Position numbers and translations under genes: made by a program
The notes under the pieces: generated by a model
Databases searched by the model: none
Seen by the model: only the letters and a program-made list of their open reading frames with translations
What the model was told of the DNA's origin: nothing
NCBI GenBank assembly: GCA_937908115.1
Contig: CALEQZ010000013.1
Coordinates: forward strand, 76,858-140,857
DNA length: 64,000 bases
Direction of reading: 5' to 3'
DNA from: an uncultured Alcaligenaceae bacterium
GTDB taxonomy: Bacteria > Pseudomonadota > Gammaproteobacteria > Burkholderiales > Burkholderiaceae_B
Shown here: positions 26,579-35,308 of the stretch, piece after piece
Numbering within the stretch: the first letter of the stretch is position 1
How the letters are laid out: each line of letters starts with the position of its first letter

Positions 26579-27475
26579 ATGAAGATCGAGGCCTTCGTCA
26601 CCCTGGAGACCGTGCTGCGCACCGGCACGCTGGCAGCTGCGGCAAAGGCCTTGCACCTGACACCCAGCGCGGTCAGCCTGCAGATGAAGCAGCTCGAGGC
26701 CTACATCGGCCAGCAGTTGTTCGACCGCTCCGGGTTGGAAATCGAGCCGCTGCCAACCGCCTACGAAGTTTCCGAAACCATGCAGCGAGCGCTCGACAGG
26801 CTGGAAACCTTCCGCCGGCGCAAGACGGTGGTCGTGGAAGGCAATCTCCAGCTCGGCATCATCGAATCCATGCAGCCCCTGCTGCTGCCGGGCATGACGC
26901 GGATCCTGCGCGCCCGTTACCCGGCATTGCACGTGCAATCGCGCCGCGGCAAGAGCGCCGAGCTGACCACCGCCGTCAAGGCCGGCCTGCTCGACGCGGC
27001 GGTGGTCGGCCAGCCTGAAACCGGCGGGTCGTCGCGCCTGCATTGGCATCCGCTGCAAGACATGGAGCTCGCCCTCGTGGCACCGCCTGGCGAGCGCGAG
27101 ACGTCACCCGCAGCGCTCTTTAGGCGCTACGAGTGGATACGCTACGACCGCAAGACCATCGCCGGCCGCCTGGCCGCGCGCTACGTCAATCGGCACATCC
27201 GGCAACGCCACGGCACCATCGAGCTCGACAGCGTGCGCGCCATACTGTCCATGGTCAGTGCCGGCCTGGGCGTGTCCATCGTGCAGCTGTCCGAGCCGGG
27301 CGTGTGCCTGAGCTATCCGGTCAACGTCCTGCGGCTGCGCGACGCCCCGGTCATCCGCTTTTCCGTGGTCATGCGCAAGGCCGACGCCGATAGCCGGCCG
27401 CTGACTGCGCTGAAACAGGTGCTCGAACAGGCGCTGGCGTCGGCGGGCGGACCCGCGACCAAACCTGTGCGATAG
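26579..27475 (+). CDS. LysR-family transcriptional regulator
   Basis: The 298-residue protein has the LysR helix-turn-helix (MKIEAFVTLETVLRTGTL, LHLTPSAVSLQMKQLEAYIGQQLFDRS) and an effector domain from about residue 88 (LQLGIIESMQPLLLPGM). It is divergent from the dioxygenase/lyase/LeuCD-like operon, with a 126-base A+T-richer intergenic region, the classic LysR arrangement. It is the likely regulator of that operon in response to a pathway intermediate. Confidence 0.9.
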   Translation: MKIEAFVTLETVLRTGTLAAAAKALHLTPSAVSLQMKQLEAYIGQQLFDRSGLEIEPLPTAYEVSETMQRALDRLETFRRRKTVVVEGNLQLGIIESMQPLLLPGMTRILRARYPALHVQSRRGKSAELTTAVKAGLLDAAVVGQPETGGSSRLHWHPLQDMELALVAPPGERETSPAALFRRYEWIRYDRKTIAGRLAARYVNRHIRQRHGTIELDSVRAILSMVSAGLGVSIVQLSEPGVCLSYPVNVLRLRDAPVIRFSVVMRKADADSRPLTALKQVLEQALASAGGPATKPVR

Positions 27476-27489
27476 TAGCGGTGCCGCCT

Positions 27490-28806
27490 CTATCGCTCCA
27501 GACCCGCCTTGTGGGCTTGCAGCTTGATAACGCCTACCACGCCCAAGCGCCTCAACGGCTCGGGAGGCAGCCAGCTCGGCTTATCGAACGCGGCGAGATC
27601 AGCGAGCATGCTGCTGCGCTGCCCGGCCACCCACTCGGCCAACAGTTTGCCATAGATGGTCCCTTTAACTACACCCGCGCCGTTGCATCCTACCGAGGCA
27701 TACAACCCTGGCCGAATCTCGCCGACGAAAGATGCTCCGTTGCGCGTCAGCGCTGTCGAACCACTCCAGACATACTCGAATTCATGACAATCCAGATGCG
27801 GATAACGGCGCCTGAAGGAATCAGCCAACATTAACGCCATGTGGTCAAGCGGCTGCTCGGCCTCGTACGAGTATGCGCTACGCACCATGAAGCGCCCGCC
27901 CCGTATGCGTCGCAGCGTCGTGCCGAGTCGGTTGGCCGGGATGACCCCCCATTGATCGCGCTTGCCCAACATCGCCTGCTGCGCAGCATCAAGTACCGGC
28001 GTGATGCCTGCATAGGTATAGATGGTGATCAATCTACTGCCCAGAAAACCCAGATGCTTGGCAAACGCATTGTTGGCTAGGATGACGTTCTCCGCGGTAA
28101 ACGTCCCTTCACGCGAATTTACCTGGTACGGCCCGCCACCTTGCACTGACAGGACAGGATTGTTTTCCATCAGCCATGCGTTAGCGGGCAAAGCGTCTGC
28201 CAGGCCGCGTATGAGCGCCGCAGGCTGCACGAACACATTATTCATCGAGTGGTAGCCGAACCGGTAGTAGTTCGTGCCTAGTTCTTCGTGCAAGCCGTCG
28301 CGATCAAATTCCGTATACGTGACACCCCAGTCGCGATATTCCTTCAGTGCTGCGCGCAGGCGACGCTCGCCGTCAGGTGTGGCAGCGGCATGAAACTTGC
28401 CCGCTACGTCCCACCCGCAATCGATGCGGTTTTGCTCGACGATTTCGGCCAGCCATTGGATCGCCGACCGGAACATCGAGATCTGTTTGCGGGCAATCTG
28501 CAGCGGACTATGATGCCCGCTCATGCGTGTATTGTGCGGAAGGTCGATCAAGAAGCCGGAATTACGCCCGGCCGACCCCTCCCCTGCGGTGGTGGCATCA
28601 AGGATGAGCACTAAATCCTCGGGTCGCAGCTCGGCCAGACGCCGAGCGACGGCCAAGCCGGTGTATCCGGCACCGATGACCATGTATTTGACGCGCCGCT
28701 GCGGGGGCGGCGCGGTGCGTGCCGCGCGTGGCGGCAGCAAAGCGTTCCAACCGGATCCGCTTTGATAAGTTGGATAAGGCTTTGCTCGCCCTGCCGGGGA
28801 TGACAT
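27490..28806 (-). CDS. FAD-dependent amino-acid/amine oxidoreductase (DAO family)
   Basis: The 438-residue protein has an N-terminal extension of about 38 residues, then the FAD motif YMVIGAGYTGLAVARRLAEL and the DAO-type GEGSAGRNSGFLIDLPH segment. The C-terminal FAD-binding part is TRNGASFVGEIRPGLYASVGCNGAGVVKGTIYGKLLAEW. It resembles gamma-glutamylputrescine oxidase and glycine-oxidase-like enzymes. It lies 27 bases downstream of the ABC ATPase gene in a minus-strand operon, so it probably oxidises the imported amine or amino acid. Base composition is clearly less G+C-rich than in the flanking genes. Confidence 0.88.
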   Translation of the reverse strand: MSSPAGRAKPYPTYQSGSGWNALLPPRAARTAPPPQRRVKYMVIGAGYTGLAVARRLAELRPEDLVLILDATTAGEGSAGRNSGFLIDLPHNTRMSGHHSPLQIARKQISMFRSAIQWLAEIVEQNRIDCGWDVAGKFHAAATPDGERRLRAALKEYRDWGVTYTEFDRDGLHEELGTNYYRFGYHSMNNVFVQPAALIRGLADALPANAWLMENNPVLSVQGGGPYQVNSREGTFTAENVILANNAFAKHLGFLGSRLITIYTYAGITPVLDAAQQAMLGKRDQWGVIPANRLGTTLRRIRGGRFMVRSAYSYEAEQPLDHMALMLADSFRRRYPHLDCHEFEYVWSGSTALTRNGASFVGEIRPGLYASVGCNGAGVVKGTIYGKLLAEWVAGQRSSMLADLAAFDKPSWLPPEPLRRLGVVGVIKLQAHKAGLER

Positions 28807-28833
28807 GATGCTAAAGAGAGTTGCGTTAGAAAA

Positions 28834-29625
28834 CTATCGGTCCGCACGCGCTTGCAAACTGCGCATAACCTCACCCTGAACGATGTTCCAGATTTGGGAC
28901 TTCAGTTCGATGTAGCGCGGCGACAGTTGCACGTCGGCGTTGCGCGGATAGGGAAGATCATTGGGCATGTCGCAAGCGACACGACCCGGTCGCGCGCTCA
29001 TGACGACCATGCGAGTGGAAAGTAGCAAGGCCTCGTCGATCGAGTGCGTGATGAACACGATGGTCTTGCCGCTTCGCTCGTAAATGCGGGTGAGCTCTTC
29101 CTGCAAGACTTGCCGGGTCATCGCGTCCAGGGCAGCAAACGGCTCGTCAAGGAGTATCACGTCCGGGTCATTGGCCAGAACGCGGGCTATCGAAACACGC
29201 TGGCGCATTCCTCCGGATAGGGCCTTTGGATATGCGTCCTCGAAGCCCTTGAGTCCGACCATCTCGATGAACTTGCGCGCCGTTTCCTCCCGCTCGGCTG
29301 CTGGGACGCCTTTCATCTTCAAGCCGAATGCGACATTCTCGGCCACGGTCAGCCACGGGAACAGCGCATACTGTTGAAACACCATCCCGCAATGCGGGTC
29401 AACGTCGCGAACTTCCCGCCCATTGACCAGGATCCGGCCGGACGACGGTCGCTCGAAGCCGGTAATCAGATTCAGCAGTGTCGATTTGCCGCATCCGGAT
29501 GCGCCTAACACCACCAGGAACTCGCCCTTCGGAATATGAAGATCTACGCGGTCAAGCGCCTGGAACTCGCCAAAGGACTTGGACACACTCTCAATAGAAA
29601 TCATGGGCTTGTCTACCGTGACCAT
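28834..29625 (-). CDS. ABC importer ATPase, nitrate/sulfonate/taurine (SsuB/TauB) type
   Basis: The 263-residue protein has Walker A (GASGCGKSTLLNLITGFE), a Q-loop (CGMVFQQYALFPWLT), the signature LSGGMRQRVSIARVL and Walker B DVILLDEPFAALD, with the H-loop His in FITHSIDEALLLS. The subfamily pattern is SsuB/TauB. Its ATG at 29625 overlaps the permease gene by 13 bases; ATG 29604 is an alternative. It powers import through the adjacent permease. Confidence 0.93.
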   Translation of the reverse strand: MVTVDKPMISIESVSKSFGEFQALDRVDLHIPKGEFLVVLGASGCGKSTLLNLITGFERPSSGRILVNGREVRDVDPHCGMVFQQYALFPWLTVAENVAFGLKMKGVPAAEREETARKFIEMVGLKGFEDAYPKALSGGMRQRVSIARVLANDPDVILLDEPFAALDAMTRQVLQEELTRIYERSGKTIVFITHSIDEALLLSTRMVVMSARPGRVACDMPNDLPYPRNADVQLSPRYIELKSQIWNIVQGEVMRSLQARADR

Positions 29626-30383
29626 GCAAGTACCCTGTTTTCAACGAAGCGGAACACTACGTCGGTGACTAGCACAGTGACGCTAATCAGCGCCATACCC
29701 AGAACGACGGTATCGGTCTGGAAGAATTCTTTGCCGTTCATAATGAGAAATCCCAAACCTTCCTTGGCCGCCACCAATTCGGCGGAAATGACGCATGTCC
29801 AAGACAAGCCCAGGATGACCTTGAAACCGCTGAATATCTGCGGCAGGCTTGCAGGCAAGATGACGTGGCGCATCACTTGCGGACCGCTGGTACCCAAGTT
29901 TCGCGCAGCACGGATGAGCAGAGGGTCGATATTGCGCGTTGCTTCGATGACATAAAGCAGTGCTGGCGCAAATGTTCCCATGAAGACGATGCTGTACTTC
30001 TGTGTTTCCGTGATGCCAAACCAAAGGAGCGACAATGGGATCCAGCTCATCGACGGCAGGGGACGCAAGAAGGACAGTATCGGATCGAATGCGGCCCGGG
30101 CGCGCTGCGATGTGCCAAGGAAAATTCCCAAGGGAATTGCCAATGCGGTGGCCGCTGCAAAGCCGACCATCACGCGACGCGCTGAGGCCAGGATATGGTC
30201 GAAAAGCACCCCCTCATCCCACATCCCAGCCAGTCGCGCGAACACATCCGACGGCGGCGGCAAAAACAGCGGGTCCACCCATTGCAGACGGCACGCTGCC
30301 TCCCAAAACAGCAGCAGCGCGATGACTGACACGCTGCTAATCAGCATCAGGTCCGGACGTCGCCGGATGTCTTGCATGTTCAT
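29613..30383 (-). CDS. ABC importer permease, SsuC/TauC type
   Basis: The 256-residue protein has about six hydrophobic helices and the EAA-type coupling loop (EATRNIDPLLIRAARNLGTSGPQVMRHVILPASLPQIFSG, split around residues 150-190). It belongs to the BinPDT SsuC/TauC group. It sits between the receptor gene (60 bases upstream) and the ATPase gene (overlapping). It forms the membrane channel for the substrate that the adjacent FAD enzyme may oxidise. Confidence 0.93.
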   Translation of the reverse strand: MNMQDIRRRPDLMLISSVSVIALLLFWEAACRLQWVDPLFLPPPSDVFARLAGMWDEGVLFDHILASARRVMVGFAAATALAIPLGIFLGTSQRARAAFDPILSFLRPLPSMSWIPLSLLWFGITETQKYSIVFMGTFAPALLYVIEATRNIDPLLIRAARNLGTSGPQVMRHVILPASLPQIFSGFKVILGLSWTCVISAELVAAKEGLGFLIMNGKEFFQTDTVVLGMALISVTVLVTDVVFRFVENRVLAWSR

Positions 30384-30443
30384 ACTTGAATTTCAGAGTT
30401 TGGCGTAGCGGGCTCGTTCACTCGCCGTCGCCTCGTATTGACA

Positions 30444-31451
30444 TTACAGATAGGTAGGATCAACCCACTCGCGAACGGAGGGTGCCTTGTCGATCTGGCC
30501 GAAGCCAACCATGATCTCAGCAAGCTTTTGCAATCCATCGATGTACTTGCTGCCAGGCCCAAGCAGGTTGACCTGTTCTTGTGCACCATACCAGTCGGCG
30601 CCCTTGATCATTTCCAATTGGTCCGTTTCGCTGAGCTTGGTGAGCTCAGTCAGTGCCCCGACTGCAGTTTCCGGACGAAATTTCAGCTGCTCGTTGGCAC
30701 GGAAGTACGCTTTCAGGAACCGCTTGACCGCTTCCGGGTGCTCTTTGAGGAAAGCGGTACGCGCCACCAAGACATCCGGTCCCGGCGTGACTCCATACTC
30801 CTTGTAAAGCTCGAAGCTGGTATCGTCAGCCAGCACGTGAACACCTGGCATCGCCTTGATGGCGTTGAATTGCGGGGTCCAGGCAGCTGCAGCGTCGATC
30901 TGCCCGGACTGGAACGCAGCCGGCAGTTCCGGGGCCGGGACGTTCAACACGGTAATATCCTTGCCCGGCGTCATGCCTGCCTGCTCAATTAGGTTCAACA
31001 CCAGCAGATGCGCGCTCGATGCGAACGTCACACCTATCTTCTTGCCCTTGAGCTGTTCCAGCTTTTCTATTCCGTCACGCACGAGCAAGCCTTCGACGCG
31101 GCCGAAGTTTTCGGGCACGCCGATGATGGCAAAGTGGCGCGAACCGCGCGCCATGACCGATAGCGCAGCCGGCGCCGCCGTCACCGCCACGTCGATGTTG
31201 CCAGACAGCAGCGCACTGACCCGGGCCGAGGTGGTACCGAACGACTCCCAACTAACGTCGAGGTTTTCTTCCTTGAAGTAGTCCTTCTTCAGGGCCAGCC
31301 ATGCCGGATAGTGCCCCAACCAAGCCGAACCGCCGTAGCGTATTGCTTGCATCTGCGCAGCCTGCACAGCACCGGTCATGGGCAATGCCAGCGAAGCGGC
31401 GCCAAGGGCCATCCCCTGGATGAATTGCCTTCTGGTCGTACGCAAGCTCAT
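30444..31451 (-). CDS. ABC importer periplasmic substrate-binding protein, SsuA/TauA type
   Basis: The 335-residue protein has a twin-arginine-like signal peptide (TTRRQFIQGMALGAASLALPM, cleavage near VQA). The mature part shows the SsuA/NrtA pattern (IRYGGSAWLGHYPAWLALKKDYFKEENLDV, SGNIDVAVTAAPAALSVMARG, GKKIGVTFASSAHLLVLNLIEQAG, SGQIDAAAAWTPQF). ATG 31451 is backed by two AAGGAG sites just upstream; the frame is open to 31679 but that part overlaps the LysR gene. It binds a small anionic or amino compound for the permease downstream. Confidence 0.92.
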   Translation of the reverse strand: MSLRTTRRQFIQGMALGAASLALPMTGAVQAAQMQAIRYGGSAWLGHYPAWLALKKDYFKEENLDVSWESFGTTSARVSALLSGNIDVAVTAAPAALSVMARGSRHFAIIGVPENFGRVEGLLVRDGIEKLEQLKGKKIGVTFASSAHLLVLNLIEQAGMTPGKDITVLNVPAPELPAAFQSGQIDAAAAWTPQFNAIKAMPGVHVLADDTSFELYKEYGVTPGPDVLVARTAFLKEHPEAVKRFLKAYFRANEQLKFRPETAVGALTELTKLSETDQLEMIKGADWYGAQEQVNLLGPGSKYIDGLQKLAEIMVGFGQIDKAPSVREWVDPTYL

Positions 31452-31480
31452 CTCCTTTCTCCTTTTCCAATGGTTGTTAG

Positions 31481-32452
31481 TCAACGCAGACGCATTTGCC
31501 TCTGCAGCCACGGCAGTAGCGCTGCGATCTGGGGAAAAATCTCTGTATCCAAAGCCGTTCGGCAGAACTGCCAAAATGTGTCGGCCGTCTCTTCGTACTC
31601 GCCGTATCGCGATACTTGGTACAGCGTGCGCGCTAATCCGGGACCTGGTAGCCGCAGCACCGCCACCTGATCGAGCCACGCCCTACCCTGCAGCAGGCAC
31701 AATGGCGTGATCAGCGACCATCCCAGGTTGGCCGCCACCATCGCCATGACCACGTCGCTGGTATCGATTTCCAGAAAGGGGGGAGCGGCAACGCCGCATC
31801 GCCGCAGGTGGCGCTCAATCATGGCGCCGAAATGGGAACGGCCGCTGAATCGAATCAACGGGGCTGACTGTGCCAGCTGGCGCAAGTCCATGGCTGCAAA
31901 CTGGTCAGCGCGCGCCAGCGGCACGGCAAGCACGAAAGGTTCGGTCAGCACGGGACGCCGTACCAGGCCGTCGACATCTTCGAGTGCATCTGTCGTGACA
32001 ATGATGTCCACTTGCCGGTTCAGCAGCGCCTGTGCATGTCCGTAGGCCAAGCCGGACCACACCAGCACCTGGCTGGCCGTTTGCGTCAACCGCTTGACCA
32101 CCGCCGGGCCCGTGGTCGCGGCAAACGAGTCGATCATGCCGATGCGTATCGCCGGTCGATTCATCAGGTCGGCTTCCCTCACCTGAGCAATCAACCGGTC
32201 GACGTCGTCGACGATCTGGCGTGACTGGCGCTGCAATGCCACGCCAGCTGGCGTCAGCTTGTAAGGTCGGCGCGACCGGTCAAGCACCCGCATGCCGAGG
32301 ATCTGCTCGATCTGGGAAACCGTTTGGGACACTGCAGACTGGGTGATGTTCAGCGCCTTGGCAGCTGCCGACAGGCTGTCGGCAGCTGCCACCGCCGCAA
32401 AAATGCGCAGCATGCGGATATCTAGGCTGGAGTCGTTCTTGAGTGCGCCCAT
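31481..32452 (-). CDS. LysR-family transcriptional regulator
   Basis: The 323-residue protein has the LysR HTH (RMLRIFAAVAAADSLSAAAKALNITQSAVSQTVSQIE) and an effector domain from about residue 100 (IRIGMIDSFAATTGPAVV). It lies 29 bases upstream of the SsuA-type receptor gene on the same strand, so it may share the operon transcript. The upstream A+T-rich region holds a 22-base-spaced direct repeat and a palindrome that could be its binding sites. Confidence 0.9.
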   Translation of the reverse strand: MGALKNDSSLDIRMLRIFAAVAAADSLSAAAKALNITQSAVSQTVSQIEQILGMRVLDRSRRPYKLTPAGVALQRQSRQIVDDVDRLIAQVREADLMNRPAIRIGMIDSFAATTGPAVVKRLTQTASQVLVWSGLAYGHAQALLNRQVDIIVTTDALEDVDGLVRRPVLTEPFVLAVPLARADQFAAMDLRQLAQSAPLIRFSGRSHFGAMIERHLRRCGVAAPPFLEIDTSDVVMAMVAANLGWSLITPLCLLQGRAWLDQVAVLRLPGPGLARTLYQVSRYGEYEETADTFWQFCRTALDTEIFPQIAALLPWLQRQMRLR

Positions 32453-32797
32453 AATGTCTCCTGGGTGGAATGCTAAAAAAGACAGCGCGAAATGGCGAGA
32501 ATTCCGTCTTTTATTAAGTGATTCTTATAGTTTTATTAAGGCGATCTCAAATTTGAGCCGCAAGTGGATCGACTGCGAGGGCCGGGTACGCAATCAACGG
32601 AGGAAAGGTGATGCACCGACAAGACAAGGGATGGTCGCGCGGATCAAGCGACGAGAGTCATGCCGCCTCGCCGCGCGGTCGCCGACAACGCGACATGCAA
32701 TCCCCTAGCAGGGACTCGACGAGAGATGGCCACCCTTACCCGCCGAAAAGAGACGCCATGAAAGAGGGCCAGACGACCCCGGACGAACAGCCCTGGC
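32453..32797. other. Intergenic region between a LysR gene and the DUF3325 gene
   Basis: Both flanking genes are on the minus strand. The part next to the LysR start (32461-32560) is A+T-rich and holds the repeats described separately, so it is probably a promoter. The rest (32580-32797) is G+C-rich with no convincing gene; short open frames there lack a ribosome site and resemble no protein. Confidence 0.6.
32509..32557. promoter_or_regulatory. Direct repeat and palindrome upstream of the LysR gene
   Basis: TTTTATTAAG occurs at 32509-32518 and again at 32531-32540, a 22-base period that puts both copies on one DNA face. A perfect 12-base palindrome CTCAAATTTGAG follows at 32546-32557. They lie 57-105 bases upstream of the LysR start codon and are A+T-rich in a G+C-rich genome, which fits a promoter with regulator sites. 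The binding protein is not known. Confidence 0.5.
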
Positions 32798-33115
32798 CTA
32801 GCCTCGCGACAACCGCACCAACACCCGCAACCAGTGCGGCCGCCAGGCCAAGGTAAAGGCAACGGCCAGCGCCGCGGCGGCCAGGCTCATCACCCACACC
32901 AGCGAGGCCATGGAAGGATGGTCGACTGCCATGCATAGCAGCAGCGAAACGGCCAGCGCGCCGGCGCCTACCGCGCGCAGCAGCCTGGCCGCCCGGGGAT
33001 GGCAGGCGCTGCGGCCGCAAACCTGTTCCCAATGCGCCGGCATGGCCAAGGCCAGCCAGGCCAGTCCGGCGATGTTGGCCGCCTGCGCGGCCAACAGCAT
33101 CAGCGCATCACGCAC
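32798..33115 (-). CDS. DUF3325 inner-membrane protein
   Basis: The product is about 105 residues from a GTG at 33115 (overlapping the PepSY gene stop by 8 bases) or 100 from the ATG at 33100. It has three hydrophobic stretches (AAQAANIAGLAWLALAM, GAGALAVSLLLCMAV, LVWVMSLAAAALAVAFTLAW) and the DUF3325 layout. DUF3325, PepSY and DUF3649 proteins usually occur together near TonB-dependent siderophore systems. It is the last gene of such a trio here. Biochemical role unknown. Confidence 0.8.
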   Translation of the reverse strand: MRDALMLLAAQAANIAGLAWLALAMPAHWEQVCGRSACHPRAARLLRAVGAGALAVSLLLCMAVDHPSMASLVWVMSLAAAALAVAFTLAWRPHWLRVLVRLSRG

Positions 33116-34787
33116 GAGCCGCCTCCGAACGCGACGGCGCATTCGCCGCTGCCGATGCCGACGGCACGCCGCTGCGGCGTCGCAGCGCGCGTGCGGCCAG
33201 GAACGCCATGGCGGCCGCGCCCAGCAGGAACAGGTCCACCCCCGCCACGGGCCAATAGCCCGCGGCCAGCGTGCGGCCCAAGTGGTCGCCCGTGGTCACC
33301 CAGTTCAACAGGACGGCAGCCACGGCCAGCACGGCCACGGCCAGGCACTGTTCGGCCCACGCCGGGGCGATGCGCGCCTGCGCGACCGGCGCGGTGCGCC
33401 ATAACCCATGGGCGAGCGCAAGCGCCCAGGCTGCCCAGAACGCGTACTGCTCCCAGTCACCGCGACCCGGTAGGTCCGCCGGCAGCAGCCGGTTGGCCAC
33501 CAGCATGGCCAGCGCGGCCACCAGCATGCCGGTCACGGCGGATACGGCAAAGCCGTCGACCCAGCGCGCGCCGCGCAAGCCCTGGGCGGCGTGCTGGCGC
33601 TTGCGCTTTTCGACGAAGAACAGAAAACCGGTGGCAATGCAGACGCAGCCGAGCAGCCCGCCCATCAGGTATAGCCATCGCAGCGTCCAGTGACGGAAGT
33701 GCTGCAAGTGCAATCCGGTCAGGAATGTATTGATGTGCTGGGCAACCGTCGGCGGCGGGTCTTCGCGCATGACCTCGCCAGTGGCTGCATTGAAATGAAT
33801 GCCTTCGCCGGTCAGCGCGATGCGGTCGGTGCCGGCGCGATAAATGCTGACATACGCGTTGGCGTCGCCCACGTGGCGCACGGTCAGGAAACCCACCTCG
33901 CCGGCCATGCCACGCGCCTGCCAGCGGCGTTGCGCCTCGGCCATCATGGCATCGACCGAGGCCAGGCGGCCCGGCACGCCGGCACGCTCATGGGGCAGCC
34001 CCGTCTCCTGCGACTCCAGCACTTCGTGCAGGTCGTGCAAGGGCTTGAGTTGCGTATGACCGATGGGGAAGTAGGTGCCGCCAAAGATGAGCAGTCCGGA
34101 AAACGCAAAGACGAAGTGAAACGGCAGCGCCACCACACCGGTCAGGTTATGCAGGTCCAGGACGCTGCGTTGCGTATTCTTGCCGGGGCGGAAGGTGAAC
34201 AGCTCGCGAAATAGCTTGCGATGAACGATCACGCCGCTGACCAGCGCCACCAGCATGACCAGCGCCGCAAACCCGACGATCCACGTGCCCAGCTCCCTCC
34301 AGTTGATGTTCAGGCTGTAGTGCAGCGGATAAAAGAATTGGCTGCCGATCTTGAGCTGATCGTCCGGCAGCGTCTTGCCGGTGCGCGGGTCTATGGTGCG
34401 CGTGCCCCAAATGATGTCGTCCGGATCTTTGGCGTTGGGCAACTCAAAGCCTGCGAACACGCCCAACACCGGATCCCGGTGGGTGGTGTACGCGCCCCAG
34501 GTCTTGGCCACGGGAAAGTGCGTCGCCATCGGCCCATCGACGCGGCTGCGGGCCAACTCGATCTGGCCCGGATCAGGTTGCATGGATTCGAAGACTGGGC
34601 GCAACACCTTGTCGAAAGACGGCATGGGCTGGGGTTCGAAGCGCGTCTCGGGGATGGCCCAGCGGTCGATTTCGCGATCGAACACCGACAACGCGCCGAA
34701 AAAAAACACCACCATCAGCACGAAGCCGAGCACTAGCCCGAACCAGGTATGCAGCCATGCCATGGTCAGGCGCAGGTTCTGGAACAT
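33108..34787 (-). CDS. PepSY-associated transmembrane protein (PiuB-like, iron-uptake associated)
   Basis: The 559-residue protein starts with a helix segment LAWLHTWFGLVLGFVLMVVFFFGALSVF-like (about residues 10-37), has a large periplasmic part with PepSY-like sequence, an ISLNINWRELGTW-like middle part, and further helices with HNLTGVVALPFHFVFAFSGLL (His residues suited to heme) and IATGFLFFVEKRKR. This is the architecture of PepSY_TM proteins, some of which act as ferric-siderophore reductases; that activity is inferred here. ATG 34787 follows CGGAGACGCG. It sits between the DUF3649 and DUF3325 genes, downstream of a Fur-type box. Confidence 0.88.
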   Translation of the reverse strand: MFQNLRLTMAWLHTWFGLVLGFVLMVVFFFGALSVFDREIDRWAIPETRFEPQPMPSFDKVLRPVFESMQPDPGQIELARSRVDGPMATHFPVAKTWGAYTTHRDPVLGVFAGFELPNAKDPDDIIWGTRTIDPRTGKTLPDDQLKIGSQFFYPLHYSLNINWRELGTWIVGFAALVMLVALVSGVIVHRKLFRELFTFRPGKNTQRSVLDLHNLTGVVALPFHFVFAFSGLLIFGGTYFPIGHTQLKPLHDLHEVLESQETGLPHERAGVPGRLASVDAMMAEAQRRWQARGMAGEVGFLTVRHVGDANAYVSIYRAGTDRIALTGEGIHFNAATGEVMREDPPPTVAQHINTFLTGLHLQHFRHWTLRWLYLMGGLLGCVCIATGFLFFVEKRKRQHAAQGLRGARWVDGFAVSAVTGMLVAALAMLVANRLLPADLPGRGDWEQYAFWAAWALALAHGLWRTAPVAQARIAPAWAEQCLAVAVLAVAAVLLNWVTTGDHLGRTLAAGYWPVAGVDLFLLGAAAMAFLAARALRRRSGVPSASAAANAPSRSEAARA

Positions 34788-34809
34788 GAACGCGTCTCCG
34801 GGCAGGGGG

Positions 34810-35106
34810 TCAGGTCAGCGCGCGCTGCACCAGGGTTGCGGCGCCCGCCATCAATGCGCCGCCGCCGGCCAGCACCGTCCAAACGATGGCGACGCTGCGC
34901 GCGGCAAACGCCCAAAGGAACGCGGCCACAAACAGCAGCAACCCCACGATGGTGGCCAGCGTTTCGGCGTCGTGGAATTCCATTCGCGCCGCAAACAGCA
35001 ACGCCACGGACAGCGCGATAAAACCCCAGGTGAAGGCGTAGCCGCCCAGCACTGCCGCGCCGATGCGCACAGCGATGTTCAGGCGGGACACGGGCGGAGC
35101 GGCCAT
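34810..35106 (-). CDS. DUF3649 inner-membrane protein
   Basis: The 98-residue protein has three hydrophobic helices (IGAAVLGGYAFTWGFIALSVALL-like from residue 15, LATIVGLLLFVAAFLWAFAA, VAIVWTVLAGGGALMAG), matching DUF3649 proteins of siderophore loci. It is the first gene of the trio with PepSY and DUF3325 genes. The start codon lies 13 bases from the Fur-type box, so iron should repress it. Function unknown. Confidence 0.83.
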   Translation of the reverse strand: MAAPPVSRLNIAVRIGAAVLGGYAFTWGFIALSVALLFAARMEFHDAETLATIVGLLLFVAAFLWAFAARSVAIVWTVLAGGGALMAGAATLVQRALT

Positions 35107-35118
35107 GGTTTTCGATGT

Positions 35119-35133
35119 TGAGAATTGTTTTCA
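35119..35133. promoter_or_regulatory. Fur-box-like operator
   Basis: TGAGAAT-T-GTTTTCA is a 7-1-7 inverted repeat with only one pair off (TGAgAAT against TGAaAAC), close to the consensus core TGATAAT-N-ATTATCA. It lies just upstream of the DUF3649 start codon, where Fur would block transcription of the iron-associated trio when iron is plentiful. The divergent methyltransferase gene starts 176 bases away. Confidence 0.7.
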
Positions 35134-35308
35134 TTCTAACATCGGTGTCCCCCACTGCAAACACCGGCAGCCCCATGGACCAGGATTTGCCCGTGTATCC
35201 TTGCAGTCCCGCCAACCGGCTGCGCAGGCGGGGCCGTTTTACGTTTCAGTAAGCACCATTCGGTCCCGGCTGCCCAGCAGCCGCCTGACAACCTCCGTGT
35301 CATCACAG

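Noticed and set aside
32608..32856. Small plus-strand frame of 82 codons before the DUF3325 gene
   Set aside because: It overlaps the end of DUF3325 on the other strand and is Ser/Pro/Arg-rich with no recognisable feature.
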